A DNA stretch of 64,000 bases from Sipunculus nudus (GCA_026874595.1 CM049313.1:59477159-59541158); one strand, 5' to 3'. Positions 45,332 to 58,527 are shown, counted from the first letter of the stretch. The notes: generated by a model from the letters alone, not told the origin. A program made the numbers and translations.

Positions 45332-46793
45332 GTTACAGCTAGTCTTTACAGCTAGGTAAATTCAGTAAAAAATTTAAAAAATATTTTTCAACAAGAATGT
45401 AACACATCAGAGAAAAAAAAATAATTTGAAATGTTGTTATGTAGTTTGATCAATATGGGTCCATTAAATATTGGCTTACTGTTACTTGGTGCATAATATA
45501 GTTCACCTTTAAAATGTCTTTAAAGTTATAAAATGATATTATAACTGAATCTATAGCTAGACATATGTTTACCATCAGAAAGACGCGTACCTGGTATAAA
45601 ATAATGTATACTTTATACCGGCCTATGTGTTCAGTAATTTAATTTCACCTCTTGTAGAGTACATTGAATTCATATCAATTTATAAGGGACTAAACTGTTA
45701 AATATGAAGTAAAGTAAACCTTGTCATTTTTTTTCTCAAAATGTACAAGAATAACTATAATTTCGAACATTTAATGTATTTTAGTGAAAGAACATAGGGA
45801 TGATAGCCTGGCCAATAGTTGAAATACATTTATTTGAAACAATAACTGTTACACTACTGATTTGCTCAATAAATGCTAACTTGTGTTTTACAATTTTATA
45901 TTGGACAATTAATTTATATATAATATATATATTGTCTTTGTTGGAAAATGAGCGTCATATAAAATTATGGATTAAGAAAAAGAATTTCGCTATGTGTTCT
46001 TCCGTTTATGATGTTCTAAATAAAAGAAATTGTTTAACTAGTTTACAAACGTAATTTGCATTTATTATTTTTTAAATATATATGTTTCATATCTGAAATA
46101 TTCAGGTTAGGCCTAATGTAAAGACATTATCCCTGTGGCATTCTGTAACAGTTGTCTTATGTAAGTTGTGAAATTGTTACATCATAGAGACAAGTTAGGC
46201 ATGCTAGACGTGTAAGATTCTTAAAACACGTTTGTAAATATTTGAAACATGTAGAAGCTAAAATGTACTTGAAATATGAATCACGTTTAAATAAAATGGG
46301 ACAAAAACGCGTTTAACATTTTTTTAAGAGTTTCAACCTGAAACTAGTGACCATTTAATTGAAACATGTTAGGATTCATATCAATATGACACGTGTTTCA
46401 GGTTAAGACTTGATAATTCCAAAAACGTGTTATACACTTGAAACATGTTGCAAAACCTAGATTTGAAACACGCTTTGTTTAAAACTCCACGACGTGTTTT
46501 AAAAATGGGACAAAATGGTGTTTTTATTTAAACCATGAAACGTGTTTCCTGCTTTTAGAGCGCATTCTCAGACGTCTACTGTAGTACTTGTACCCACCTT
46601 CAAATGCCTGGCTGGTATACAAGGGTCCAACCGAATGGCCGGTTGTATCGACGCTAGAACAAGTTGTTCTTGAGTCCGGCTGCAGGTTGTCCCGCTGATC
46701 CTCACATTTGTAACTCCACGTAGCTTTGTTAGTTTGATATGTACCGATCACCCGTTCCTTCACGTCTAAAAGTCTCAGGTCCCCTCGTGTCAG
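41743..46793 (-). CDS. Second C-type lectin gene, 3' three exons
   Basis: Exons 46598-46793, 43449-43681 and 41743-41886 join in phase (0-1, 1-0, 0-stop). The last two make a complete CTLD of about 125 residues: CPSGWERYSETC, YCRGRSGELAKV, VWIGLNDL, GYWEFGTN, NWNTGEPNN (EPN), CVEIK, RWND (WND) and FVC. All residues for calcium-dependent mannose-type binding are present. Upstream is a cysteine-containing region that is not recognised. The gene ends CTKPRCG then TAA, so it would be secreted. The 5' end and signal peptide were not found, and an exon at 47013-47209 may belong but does not fit in phase directly. It sits just upstream of gene A on the same strand. Confidence 0.8.
43449..43681 (-). 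CDS. Second lectin: CTLD exon 1
   Basis: Acceptor CTCGTTTTCAG, donor AAAGG|GTAAGA. CPSGWERYSETCFLFV through VVWIGLNDLRFEGYWEFG is a textbook CTLD first half. Confidence 0.9.
44804..44881. repeat. (CT)n microsatellite
   Basis: CT run with a few substitutions in an intron of the second lectin gene. Confidence 0.95.
45277..45328. repeat. (TA)n microsatellite
   Basis: About 50 bases of alternating TA in the same intron. Confidence 0.95.
46215..46550. repeat. Cluster of AAACACGTTT/GAAACATGT-type motifs
   Basis: About eleven variants of GAAACACGT, AAACGTGTTT or GAAACATGTT occur on both strands in roughly 330 bases, along with two copies of AATGGGACAAAA followed by a similar T-rich tail. It lies just 3' of the 46598-46793 exon. 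It may be a decayed repeat or a cluster of binding sites. Confidence 0.6.
46598..46793 (-). CDS. Second lectin: upstream exon, domain unrecognised
   Basis: Acceptor GGCATAAACAG, donor GAAG|GTGGGT, phase 0 to 1, which fits the CTLD exon. It encodes 65 residues, including LRLLDVKERVIGTYQTN, WSYKCEDQRDNL and RTTC. The frame is open only in this register. It could be half of a divergent SRCR or an unrelated extracellular domain; no assignment is made. Confidence 0.6.
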
Positions 46794-47012
46794 CTGTTTA
46801 TGCCAAGAAAATTTTATTTTTAACAAGTTTTAAAGTTTCTCTTAGATATTAAAAAATGATTAACATATTAATTTTAGTGCTCACATTAGCTGATATCCTT
46901 GATAGGAAATAAAATTCTATGCCAATTAATTCCAATGTACTTTTGGCTAGAAAAATAATAAATATGTTAATTAACATGGATAGAAAATATGAAGCAAAAT
47001 TTTAGCACTGAC

Positions 47013-47209
47013 CGCTTCCGCCCCAGTTGATATAAGGAGACAGAATGTCAGTGTGAAGGGCGCCATGTTCAACTGGCAACCCGGTCTGTGCACGATTTAT
47101 GATTACTGGGACATATAGCGACCCTTTGTATACATATACAAGAAGATTAATACAGTCCGATTGGCGCAATGCTGTACAGGCATACTTCAGCTGATATGTT
47201 GACAAAGCC
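47013..47209 (-). CDS. Possible further upstream exon, domain unrecognised
   Basis: Acceptor CTCATATATCAG and donor AGCG|GTCAGT bracket 65 open codons (ALSTYQLKYACTALRQSDC, then INWGGSG). Only one register is open. It ends in phase 1, while the next exon at 46793 starts in phase 0, so either an exon is missing between them or this is not coding. Confidence 0.35.
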
Positions 47210-47964
47210 CTGATATATGAGTATATTTTTAAAAAATCATTTAACCTTATGTACTCACCGTTAGTTAGGGAGACATCATACAACAAAATTTTATGGCAAA
47301 CATCACATATTCATATGTTAACATATTCTTATTAAATTGTTACGCTTCGTCAAATTGTGAGCATAGACCTTGTTAGCTGAGAAATGTTGAGGGGGACAAG
47401 CAAAAGTATCGATAGAAATATTTTCTCCCAGAACTTCTCTTCATCTGCTTCGACAATTCACCCCCCAAAATAAAAAAAAATAAAAATAAAAAACTCTCAG
47501 CAAACATATCATACTTTACTCACTTCATATTTTATGACAAAATTAATTTTCAATTTCTAACACTGAATAATTTATATTTTACATTTCTTTTAAACAGTCA
47601 ACAATATTTATGCCATTCATGCTTACACATGAAAAAGATAAGATGCATAAATGCTGAGAAAGTTATTATGTTCATTAGAAACCTGGAAACAATTAGGAGA
47701 AGTTCGGATGATTTTACCTTAATAATCTAGCCCAGGATCAACCCTTTCGAACACATCCGAGAATTAGGTTAAACAACGTGGAAAACTCACTTCAGAGAAA
47801 ACTATGCAAAACTAGGGTTCACATTTCTTATTTTGTTTATTCGATCTTCGAACTGAAGGTAAATGTCTTTGGTTTTCGGACGCCTGCGATAAATTTGTAG
47901 AAACAATACTACACAAATTTTTTTCTAAAAGTTGAAAAGATGAAAGAACACACACAACGAAGAC

Positions 47965-47969
<5 letters not shown>

Positions 47970-47998
<29 letters not shown>
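47970..47998. repeat. (GA)n microsatellite
   Basis: Uninterrupted GA run. Confidence 0.95.
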
Positions 47999-48002
<4 letters not shown>

Positions 48003-48639
48003 TTTTGGGACTAGATATGGATTTAAGGTTGTAGGAATTCAATGGGCCTCACAGTGTACTCAAAGAGGTTTTAGAATACTTATGTGCCTAGTGCTTCCAG
48101 GTCCGCGTCTTGTGCAGTGTGTTCAAGTACCAAACACTTTCATTTCTTTTTGTGAGATGGTCAGGTTCGATGATGTGTGGACACAGATTAACAAATATAA
48201 AACAGTGCATCAATACATGATATATCTTAACGTTCATTTTACCTTTATTTGTGCAGTTGTCAATGGAAATGTGCAGTTCTAAGCCTTTTGCAGTACATAG
48301 ATTTTTGGCAGTTCTAAAAATTAAAAAACTGTCTCCACATCAATCAATAAATACCTACTTTTGAACAAATGAGTGAATAATGGAATTTCATATCAATGTT
48401 ATACAACATATAATTGGCTTATGTATGACTTTGCGTTGTTATTTTTCAGTGATAATTATATATATTGTGTCATACTTTCATTTTTAATATATTAATACTA
48501 TTCATCTATAAACTGTTTTTATGGTTGAAGTAACCGCCTTCTTTTTCTAATGTTTTGCTCAACTAAGTATATGTACATCTGCGAAGTTCCATTCCGGTTT
48601 CGGACTACGTGACAGGGGCTTATATCCAACTTTTCTTTG

Positions 48640-48898
48640 TGTCAAAGAGGTTCGGTATACCACCCCTGCGGGCCCTTGGTGTGTGTCATCCCAATTACTG
48701 GATCATAACACCCAGGAACCCCCGAAAAGCGCACTCGTTTGTAAGTGAAACACGACTGATGGGCACAGTCTTCCCATAAAGCCTACAGAGCGCTCACCCT
48801 TGATGGGGGTGAAATATCTCACCGCCTCGGCTGAAATTCGAACTCAAGATCTCCCCCTCTTTTAGTCCTGCGCTCTACCCCTGAGCAACAGAAACCGG
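48640..48898 (-). mobile_element. tRNA-derived SINE
   Basis: On the minus strand the head reads GTTGCTCAGGGGTAGAGCGC (box A) followed by GAGTTCGAATTTC (box B) about 30 bases on, the internal promoter layout of a tRNA-derived SINE. The unrelated body runs leftwards with a GC-rich stretch (CCCCATCAAGGGTGAGCGCT). It does not fold as a functional tRNA. Confidence 0.6.
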
Positions 48899-48919
48899 TT
48901 TTCATTTATTAACTTTATA

Positions 48920-49458
48920 CAGTGGAACCTAACCCAAGCACTACCTGTCTATTAATACCGTCCTTGGTTATACGGAACACGAGGTTAAAACTGACTATAA
49001 TATAAGACCATCGTCGAATTATGCCCTCCCTCAGGCAGTCCCATGGGTGGTCTTATTACACAGGTTTTACCTTATTAAGACCCTAGAACCCGATAAATGT
49101 CCACGATTCTGATGAATCTTGTTCCGTGGCCTTCCACCTTTTTATTGGTGGGCTTTATAGGCCTCATTTGATCGGAAAACGCTTAATCAGAAGGTTGTGC
49201 AGTTCTGAAAATTCCTTTAAAAAATACCCAGTTACATACCAGTAAAACATTAATTCAGAATGGAGCGGCATTTGAACACACTAACAAAATGTCTGCAGCA
49301 TCATAGCCCATGCCGATACCATCAACGGGAGCCCGGTAAAGTGGTCAAATTTTCGAGGTGATCGTCTGAGCGAGGTCTGATATGAAGACCGAAAAAAAAG
49401 GTTTTCGTTGATTAAAGGTGGTCACTAAATAAGGGTGTTCATTAGGCAAGATTTTCTG
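48920..49458. mobile_element. Pogo/Tigger-like MITE, about 540 bp
   Basis: The left end CAGTGGAACCTAACC and the inverted right end CAGAAAATCTTGCC are each next to TA (48918-48919 and 49459-49460) and share about half of their first 26 positions. The terminus type and TA target suit the pogo branch of Tc1/mariner. There is no transposase inside. Confidence 0.4.
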
Positions 49459-49895
49459 TATATACACGGTCACATGCTTGATACAAATCAGTTGATGAAT
49501 TAAATAGATCCACAGCTGCATGGTCGTCGATTAAATTATCTCAGAATTCGCTACAAACGTCATTAGGATATGTTGTAGACACATTGAACACGTATTCAGC
49601 ATGCAAAATCAGCTTTTTATGTTGCTATACCTCAATGTTTGTCTCATTTCTAAGAGTCAAAATAATATGTTTCAATGTCTTAATGCATGGAAAGATATAC
49701 ATTAACACTTAAACATTCATATCTTGGTCAACTTGGCCGGTAAGAGCAAGAGGATTATCATAGTTATCATTTTTTTAATTTCCTAAAAAAATATACTCAG
49801 TAACTTTAGTTACATACCAGCAAATACATGAATTCAGAATTAGGCGGCATTTAAACACACTGTAAAAATGTCTGTAAAGTCATAGTTTATGCCGG
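49235..49895. repeat. Pair of about 100-bp direct repeats
   Basis: GTTACATACCAG followed by ATTCAGAAT, GGCGGCATTT, AACACACT and ATGTCTG occurs near 49235-49330 and again near 49810-49895 with substitutions. The first copy lies inside the MITE. Confidence 0.6.
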
Positions 49896-49899
49896 TGCA

Positions 49900-51200
49900 T
49901 GTCTCTAATGGACCAAATCATGTGCAACAAGTAGTCAAATAAAGACTGATTTAATCCTAAATCAACAGATGGTTTGATTCATATCAGAATTACGTTCTTG
50001 ATGTTTGTATATATTTTATTTGCATAAAAAGACCAACGGGGTTTTGATGACTGGTCTCTTTTGAATTCAATACCGGGAAGAAGAGCATGTGAACCTGACA
50101 ATCTCAAGAGTATGTATTACACAGTCGAATGCATGTTTTAATGGTAAGTCAACAACCGTTTGTGCGTTTTCCATTCAGGATACTTGAATAAATAAATACA
50201 GCATTACACTAATATTTCTTTCATAGTTAAAGACATTATAAGGGTTTCCATTGAAATAAATATCTATATTTCATTTTTTTCTATTTATAAACATCTAATC
50301 GTCCGATAATCCAAAAATCTCCTTTTAAAGGCTCCTTCACAAAATAATGAGATGCGTCAACAAAATGATACATGTTGTATGTTTGTTAATGTTTATTACA
50401 TTTTCTGATCTAACATCAGCTAATCGCTAGTCGAAACTTAATAAACATGATAAATATTTTACAATAATGTTCCTCCACTATATCAGCAAATTTCACCGGA
50501 ATATTTTAGGTATTTCCGTATCTGTATTGTGTCGGAGCATAATATATGTACATAGCCTGTGCTTCTTCCTATTCTTTTTAATTGACGAAACCAAGAACAT
50601 CTGTCATCTTTATTATTGGCAGAAACGTATCATCATAATGTTTATAAAACTGTAGACTTCATCATTTTTTAAACAGGATCCGCATGCATTTTTCAAATTA
50701 AGGAATAGACACATTAGTGTTTGGTCACGAAATAGCAAAACGTTAACTTCATATATCACGCATATCACACATATCAACTTGTGGTTCTGTTGGAATTATC
50801 CTTGGTATTGGTATAGAAACCAGACGTGCCTCCTTATCTGAAATGTTTTCAGATTCACTCTCTAGGGAGTCAGGTGAATCTACAGAGCATTATATCCCAG
50901 ACTTAGGTATTGGTAAATTACTGATGGGTCAAAGCATATTTCCGTGCAGAACCACGGTTTGCCCATTATATTCCTGCTGATTCCTGCCTATTTGGCCCAG
51001 CTTTCCTAGCTCCCCTTTATATACTATCATTAAGAGATTTATGGCTTGATTTAGATTGTCGAGGGCTGTCCTCAGCTAATTTCTAGGCCACTGACAATTT
51101 CTCATGCAACTCGCTTGCAAATGTATCATAGGTCTCGACAGATAGATTTTGACGGTTTACCAAGGTGCCAAAAAAACATATCATTCTTGGATGCCTATTT
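49900..51200. other. Gene-free stretch
   Basis: AT-rich; no exon or repeat of known type was recognised. Confidence 0.45.
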
Positions 51201-54200
51201 TACAAAAGGGAAAATCAACTAAAGACTCTGGCGTCGTTTTGTGTGCAGTTATACGCATTTACCTGAGTTTATATGTAATTAGGCCATTCAGATTTTTGTT
51301 CAGCCTCGAAAATATCAATCATGTTTACGAGTGTTCTATTGAACCGTTCAGTCTGATCATTCCCCATAGGATGGTATTGGGTTGTTCGAGATTTCTTCAT
51401 CCCGGCTAGGTCACATAAATCTTATTACCTCTTATTTTAAAATTTCCGCCCTGATCACTATGAAATCGTAACGGGTACCCATATTGATTAACAAACCTTT
51501 CCCATAAATGTTTGGCAGTTAGCTTTCTTTTCTGTCCATAACTTGTTAAAGCCAGCGGATACCTGGTGGAACAATCTGTGATAATAATTACGTCTCTAAT
51601 ACCATCTTTGCAGCATAAAGTATCTCTGCATTTCCTGAGCAGTTATTCTCATATTATCTTCGAGAAGTCCTATGATTGGTTTAAAAGATCCATCCGTTAA
51701 CTGTTCCTTTTAATGGTCTACATGCGTTCCCGATTGATAAATCAACCTGAGACACAATCCAATAAAAACCGATGCATCATGACATGTACAGATTGCACAA
51801 CCGCTTCCGCAGGAGCGTCTTCAGAATCGTCTCAGTAAGGTTTTCAGGATAATCGCAAAAGGGCTTCAGGGTCAACATATCGCTTCCTCCACCTGTATTA
51901 AAAATTGTAATCTGCCATTATTGACTGCCATCTTTACCTTAGAGCGTCTAACTTGGCAGAAGTATGTACGTTAACAGATTATTATCAGTACGTACCATGA
52001 ATACAGCTCCGTACAGGAATTCTCTACCAGTTATCGCCCAATTAAGAACGAGAAAGTTTAGATAGTTGGTGATAAATCTATCATCCGCGGATGACACACG
52101 CCGACTATCGAACGCTAAAGGCCTGTGCCATTTCGATTTTGTGAGAATTGCGGCTGTGCCGTCCTGTGAGGCATATGTTTGCAGAATAAAAGGTAAACTG
52201 AAAATTGCAAAGGCCAAAAGAGGAACCGAGGTCAGTTTTTCAATAACTTCATTAAAAACCTTGTTGGTCATTCAATATAAAAAAGGGGTGCTTGGAAGTA
52301 GAATTTACAGATGGATCCCCTTTTAGAAGATCACGGAGGGTTCTAGCAATTGTACTAAAGCCATGTATAAACGTCCTATTGAATTCTGCAAATCCCAGGG
52401 ATTTTCCCCTTGATAGATTTTGGGACAGGCATTTCTTTCAACGCAGAATTTTTGTTACGGTCAGAATGTATCTCATCTTTAGACACAACGTTACCAAAAT
52501 ATTTGACCTTTTGCTGGAGGAATTGACATTATGATGGATTCATTTTTATCTCTCCATTTCTAGTCGGAGGAACACTTTTTAAAGCTTTTCTTTGTTTTCG
52601 ACGAAGGTTTTGGAAAAGACAGTGATATAATACAATTATAACCAACGGTCCTTTAAATGTTTATCTCCCGAGATACTTTGCATAACCCTGAAGGAGCACA
52701 GATCAGACCGAACGGCATAATGTTAATTTAAAACCTAATAGGCCGACCGTGAATGCCGTCTCTGATTTATCAGATTCCTCTACTTCGACCTGCCAGAGCC
52801 TTTTACTAAGTCTATGTGGAAGAAAAACTTGCACCTACCAGGGAAACTAGTTGTCTAATTTTTTAAGACCATGGGCGTTTTTACCGTCCTGGCATTTAAC
52901 GCTCAAAAAACAACGCAGGACCGTAAAATTGAATCTGATTTGCGTACCAATACTATCGGGGAGGCCCATGGACTATTGCTGTCTCCTATGACATTCTTTT
53001 ATATCATATTTTTAGATGATGTCTAACCTCATAAAGATATGGTGGGATTCGTTTATGTCTCTGTTTGAAAGGACTATCATCTAGAACTATTTTGTATTTA
53101 TTGACACTAGTTATACCAGGATCAAAGTCTCAAGGGGAGAAAATATCCCGAAATCTACGAAAGAAACCTTTGATATTAGAGATCTGATCCGTTCTGGGCA
53201 CAGCTGTATATTATCAAGACACTTTTCTATACAGTCACACTCTAATGGGGAATCAAATAATGTAACCTGATGTAATGTACAAAGCACATATTTAGCTAGT
53301 ATAGTAATGTCTTACCAAGTCATATTGTAAATTTCAACAGGAACTCGTTGAAATGATCCTGAAGTAAGGTCAAGAGATTGCAACATAGGTGTCAAAAACA
53401 GTCGATTTAGTGACGTTGGGTTACATTTCAGTTCGATGACAGCTCACACCTCACCTGTGGTCCGCTCTCTGGTGCTACCATTGATAACCAATACCTGCTG
53501 TGTGGCTCCCATAAATGGTTTGTGTTAATAATATTCCAATCAGCATCCAGGGAATGCTTTGTAATACGGGAAAGGCATTTAAAGCCACATGCCAAGTTGA
53601 AAATACTTTATTTGAAATGTGTCTGTAGCAGTACAAATGATGTAATTTGTAACTGAACCTTTGATGAAAGGTACCTTTTAATTTAACTCTGTATCAGTAA
53701 CTACAAGGACAGGTACAGCGACTTTTGAACTTAGTTCGGAAATGACTTAATCTCGGTGCAGAAGGAGACTTTAAACATTTTAAACCACTAGCCGTATATA
53801 CTTTCAAAAACTCAGTAACAGTTGGAATAAATACCTGGACAAAGTGCTCATCAGAGAAAGTTTCTGATATGGTAGTTACCTTAGCTCCCATGTCTAACAG
53901 ACAGGTGGCTTCTATGTCCTCAACTAAACATTAAACTTGGCAATGATGCAAGCAAGTGGAGCGCCTGAAACACGTGATACACCTCACAGTCCCCTTGGTC
54001 ACAGTACTACTGCCAATGTTCGACCCAGTAAGTACACGGGAGTTTCTCAGTTTAAACGCTTACCCGCTATGTCGTGTTTGGCACGACAGTTTTTCAACCG
54101 TGTATGATCTAAAGGGCAATTAGTTGAATTTTGTCGTTGCACAGACCATAGTAGAACCTAGAGCGTAGCATCTTTGCAACCTCCAAGGGGGGGGGGGGGG
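51200..54200 (-). mobile_element. Decayed Ty3/gypsy retrotransposon
   Basis: In minus-strand order it shows a protease (LLDMGAKVTTIS near 53.9 kb, with DTG changed to DMG), RT pieces (CAPSGLCKVS near 52.7 kb and a damaged YxDD near 52.63 kb), RNase H at 51948-52271 (SLPFILQTYASQDG, RTDNNLLTY) and an integrase core near 51.25-51.6 kb (TDCSTRYPLA, FHSDQGGNF, HPMGNDQTERFN). Many stops and frameshifts; no LTRs were found. It is older than the 18.5-kb element and from another lineage. Confidence 0.8.
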
Positions 54201-54899
54201 TGTCCTACAGCTCCATGGACCTTCATATTCTTTCGATAACTGTTCAGCAAAAGAAAACTGATGTCTCAGTTGCTCAGGGCATAAAACATTGCCAAACATA
54301 GTATCAAACTTATCTATGAAGTCAGAGGGCGAATGATACTAAGCCATGACTAATATTGCTTCACTTGCTACATCCCGTCGGAGTTACGAATGACCTGCAT
54401 GATACTATCTTGATACATGCCTTTTGTATTCATAAGAAATCAAATATGATACACCTGCTGTCTATAACCGATCCCATCTTTATCATCTCCGCAGAACAGG
54501 GGTACCGTAGGAGGAGTTTGTGATTAAGGCTTCCATAGAAGGTCGAAAGGAATGCTGCTAAGTTTTATCTGCATCCCTCTGCTTTTGCATTGTTCTATCT
54601 ACCAGTTTCTCAACTTGATTCCTGGTTTACGTGGCAAATCGAGAAATAACTGTCTCAACAGGGTCTGTTAATTCATTATTCAATTTGATAAGGGTTTTTA
54701 TCTCATTTGCAGGTGAGCTTTCTGTGATAGATAAGCTCGTAAACTGTTTGTATACCCCTGACTCCTGACAATTAATCTTAAGCTTTCTGTACCGGCTCGG
54801 GTGTTACAAAGACTATGTAACCTCATCCTGCGCACAGCCTAGAATGGCTTTCTTTCACTAAGAGGACGTGTACATGTTCTACTTGACCTATGAATGTAA

Positions 54900-57610
54900 A
54901 ATATTCAGCTTATTCTGTATCACTGGCATCCGCCGATGTCCCCGTTATTGTAAGGGTTTGGGAAGTGATCATCTTGATCAACAATGTAACAGTAAATAAG
55001 CAAAGTGCTTCATCTTATTCAGAAAACGAATAAGAAAGGTGACACTTTAAAAAATAATTTATTAATAAATCATTATAGGATTTTTTTTTTTAAATAAGGG
55101 AGGCATAACAGTAAAGCCGGCTTCCTATGGAAACTTATTTACCTTACTAAAAGGCTCTGCTATTTTCACGTGTACGATACGTGTATGCAGTGTTTTGGTT
55201 GAGATTTTCAAAAATAATTTAAAGTCGTTTGATTTGTGGTGGTCACGGCAAAACTGAAAATTCTAACTGATTTTAATCCTATCAAGTGGCTGTTTAAATT
55301 TCCCCAAGAAGTACTTCTTAATTAGGCCTACTATTTTATGTTACTGATTATATCCTGAGGCATTCAATGTCTTGAAGCATAAGCATTAAATATAAAAATT
55401 GTATACTAATTAAACAATATACATTATTATCACAAAGTTAATAATATTACCTATCACTTAAACATGTCTCAGACTTATCAAATTTATATATCAATTAATA
55501 CTCTTAATTATGAATGGTGCAGCTAACCAGACTAGTATGACAAGACCATCAATAATTTTGTCCACACACAACAAATAGTCCATGCACTATACATGTAGTA
55601 GGAGAACCTTTACAGGTCCGCTAGGGGGCACCAGCGTATTCCAAGGCGTCATCAAGTTCTAGGAGAAAGTGACGTTTAAGCACTACTAGTTGTTATGAAG
55701 CAAACTGACGAAAATTCAAATGGAGTTTGAATCACGAGCCCACGCTCTTTCTGTGTGAAATGAAGGCAGCAGATTGTTTGGGGTTAAACACGAGTACACC
55801 TCTATCAGCGACGAAGCGGCTCCTTGCACACGGTTCGCACGCGTGAGGACAGCGGTCACCTGTTGTATTGGCTCAAACGGACTTCAGTCAAAGCGATATG
55901 CTATCACTGCACAAAGAACATTTCGGTTAAGGTAATAGGGCTGATAATTTAGGCCTAATAATGGGCAATTAATGAAGACTGCACTGTCACAGCTCAAAAC
56001 GTCTTTGCTGTCTTTACCGATATAACACTCAGATGTAAATATTCTTCTCAATTAATTTGTTCACAATCTGACCTAATTAAAGTAATATTATTAGTTGAAT
56101 TGAATTATTAAGGTAATAATACATCACTAATGTTTTAAATGAAAGTAATTATGCATGTATTATCTTAGCTAAACACGGGGTTCAATGTTCCTTGTGCTCT
56201 AATTTATAAATCTATTTCGTGTTTTAATTTCAATAACAATAACTCGTGTGTTTTTCCACCAAGTTGGCCAACCAGTGTCACTTGGCGGACTTTTCACTTA
56301 CTTAGGGTATGCATTCTTACTTACGGAGCCAATGAAGATAAATGTGAGCTATATTAAATTTTGGAAAATATCGCTTTCCCTTCGCGGTCATTTCGTGTTC
56401 CTCGCGATCTTTTCGCCCCTCCTCGCTATCTTTTCGCCTTTCCTCGCGAACATTTTGCGTTCCCGTTCGATCTTCATATCTCACAATTTCGGTGAAGTAG
56501 TAGGTCTGTTGATCTCGGGAGAGAACGCCATTTAGCGGAGTCGTGGTGAGGCCTGCCGTAAATTATATGTTAATATAATGAAAGAAGAGACTGCTACAGA
56601 AAATTGTGAAGGCAAATGATATATTTGAAAGAATGGGTATAGATACAGCTGAATCTAGGGCCAGAATTTGCTGCTTTTTCCAACCTAAATTCAAGGAAAA
56701 GTTTCGGCTTATATCCATAAGTTTGACACGAAGGTGCAGTGAAAATGCTTATAATTGTCCCATATTTCTTTCCTGAAAATTCCCAGGCTTGGAGAAAGAC
56801 CCATAACAGAGAAAGGTTGAATATTATTCGTGGCAATACGAGGCAATACATTCGCCTAACATAAGACACAAGGCATCATTAAAGGCTTTCCTATCGCACC
56901 GTGACAACACAATGGAATGAAGGTGGACGTCGTCCTGCATATTCCCCACGCACTGACGTCTCTAGAATATATCCAAATGGATTTCTAAATTTTCAACGTT
57001 TCAAATCTGCTCATCAGTCTTAGCAAGAAGAATACGCAACCAAAAATGGTGCCCTGAAAAAGAATCTACGTTCCAGTGTCTGAAGAAAATATTGTCCAGT
57101 ACGACCATGTTGACACACGGCTTCTCTTGTCATTGGAATATCCCACAGACCACCCAAACGCCTGAATGTCCATACCACCAACAGGGACTCAGGTCTTTTA
57201 GTGAGCACTGGCAGTTGTATTTAAGTAAGCACTCGGATCGTCATTAGAGAAAACAATATCGACAGTGGGGTGGTGTCTGACTTAATGAAAGTTAGAATTT
57301 CCTTTATGTACACAACTTCATCCAGCGGGGACCTATACAGGAGCACTACTGCTGAACTCTGTGTCCCTTTTGGCATAAAGCGGGCTTGTCAGTGCTGGTT
57401 TTAAGATCGTGTACTGTCTAAGCCAGCCAAAGTAAGCAGCAACTGAACCTTAAATTACCATCAATTACCAGAATAGCCCAAGAATAGTATATTGACAAGT
57501 CCATCAACTTTGTGAGAACTTATGGGATTATCTTGCTTGATGCTTACTTAAGTATCCATGTATAGCAATAAAACGGGCTCCACGAGTAACAAGTCGATTA
57601 TCCTGTTCCA
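54900..57610. other. Gene-free stretch
   Basis: No exon is supported. The frames at 56248-56535, 56594-56869 and 57020-57208 lack splice context and recognised domains; a decayed transposon cannot be excluded. Confidence 0.45.
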
Positions 57611-57763
57611 TGATGAAACTTGTCACATTTCGGAAATCTACATACACTGTGAAGAACAATTCTGCCAGGGGGTTAAAACCTAAAGGGAGCTCCTGCAAGG
57701 AATGCTGCCGCCAAAGTGCCTCAGTTTGATGTATCACGTGAAAATGTTAGCGTATATATATAA

Positions 57764-58517
57764 TGTTACAGATGTCTCTTTTATAGTGGTACATGTGTCT
57801 GTAGGCATTCAGTGTCGAGTCAAGCGCAAAGCCTGTTCGCTGCTATATATAACCGCTCTTGCTGAATTCTCGCGGAGTGTAGAAACACAGCGATCACACT
57901 AATTTGGAACTTTTATGGTTGGTCGCGCTCTTTGAGCCCGTCTTGTAATATTCTTTTGGCGTATGTATTATGTATTGGGTTCTTTTGGGTTGTTCGTGAA
58001 ATAGAATTTCTTAGAATTTTCGGATTAAAATTTATGAATAGGGGGCTGTGTTTTAAAGCCAGGGAGAGAGAGCGAAATATTCCAGCGGACACGGAAGAGT
58101 GTGAGTCAGCTTTGGATCTACCCGATAATTGCAGTAGTGTCAGAGATTCTACGAATTCTATGCAGTTTTAGTGCGGCCTGTCTGAAATTTGCTTTCGGGA
58201 GTATTACAAGAGCTTTAATTTGGACTATTTGAACTGTTTAAGTGGATTATTCAAAGGACTTGTTGTCGCTGTGACATTGGTGGTATCCAGATACTCTACA
58301 CTTTGATTATTATACTGTGTATTTGTATTGATTTGCTGTTGTACTGTAGTTATACTGTGAAATTATATTGATTTAGTGTATTGTAATGTTAGAGTTGTTT
58401 AAGAATAAATTATAATTATTTGTTATTAAAAACCACTGACTTCTTTATTCATTCCCCTAGAAATTTCAAGCTACCTAGAGTTACAGAATCTGACTTTTTT
58501 TTATCTCCATAACAACA
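57764..58517 (+). mobile_element. Solo-LTR-like dispersed repeat, copy 2
   Basis: A 754-base counterpart of 17029-17858, TGTTACAG to CCATAACAACA. The TATA box is mutated to TATGAATA (58033-58040); AATAAA is kept at 58404-58409. Flanks repeat ATGTTAGCGT(A/G)TATATATA on both sides (57744-57762 and from 58517). The paralogous site near 23.28 kb has this sequence once and no element, so the insertion followed the duplication. Confidence 0.65.
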
Positions 58518-58527
58518 TGTTAGCGTG

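Noticed and set aside
47260-47345. Further upstream exon of the second lectin ending in CTAACTAACG|GTGAGT
   Set aside because: A good donor, but no acceptor or start codon gives an open frame.
48836-48890. A functional tRNA gene on the minus strand
   Set aside because: Boxes A and B are present, but the arms do not pair as a tRNA and the sequence continues into a SINE body.
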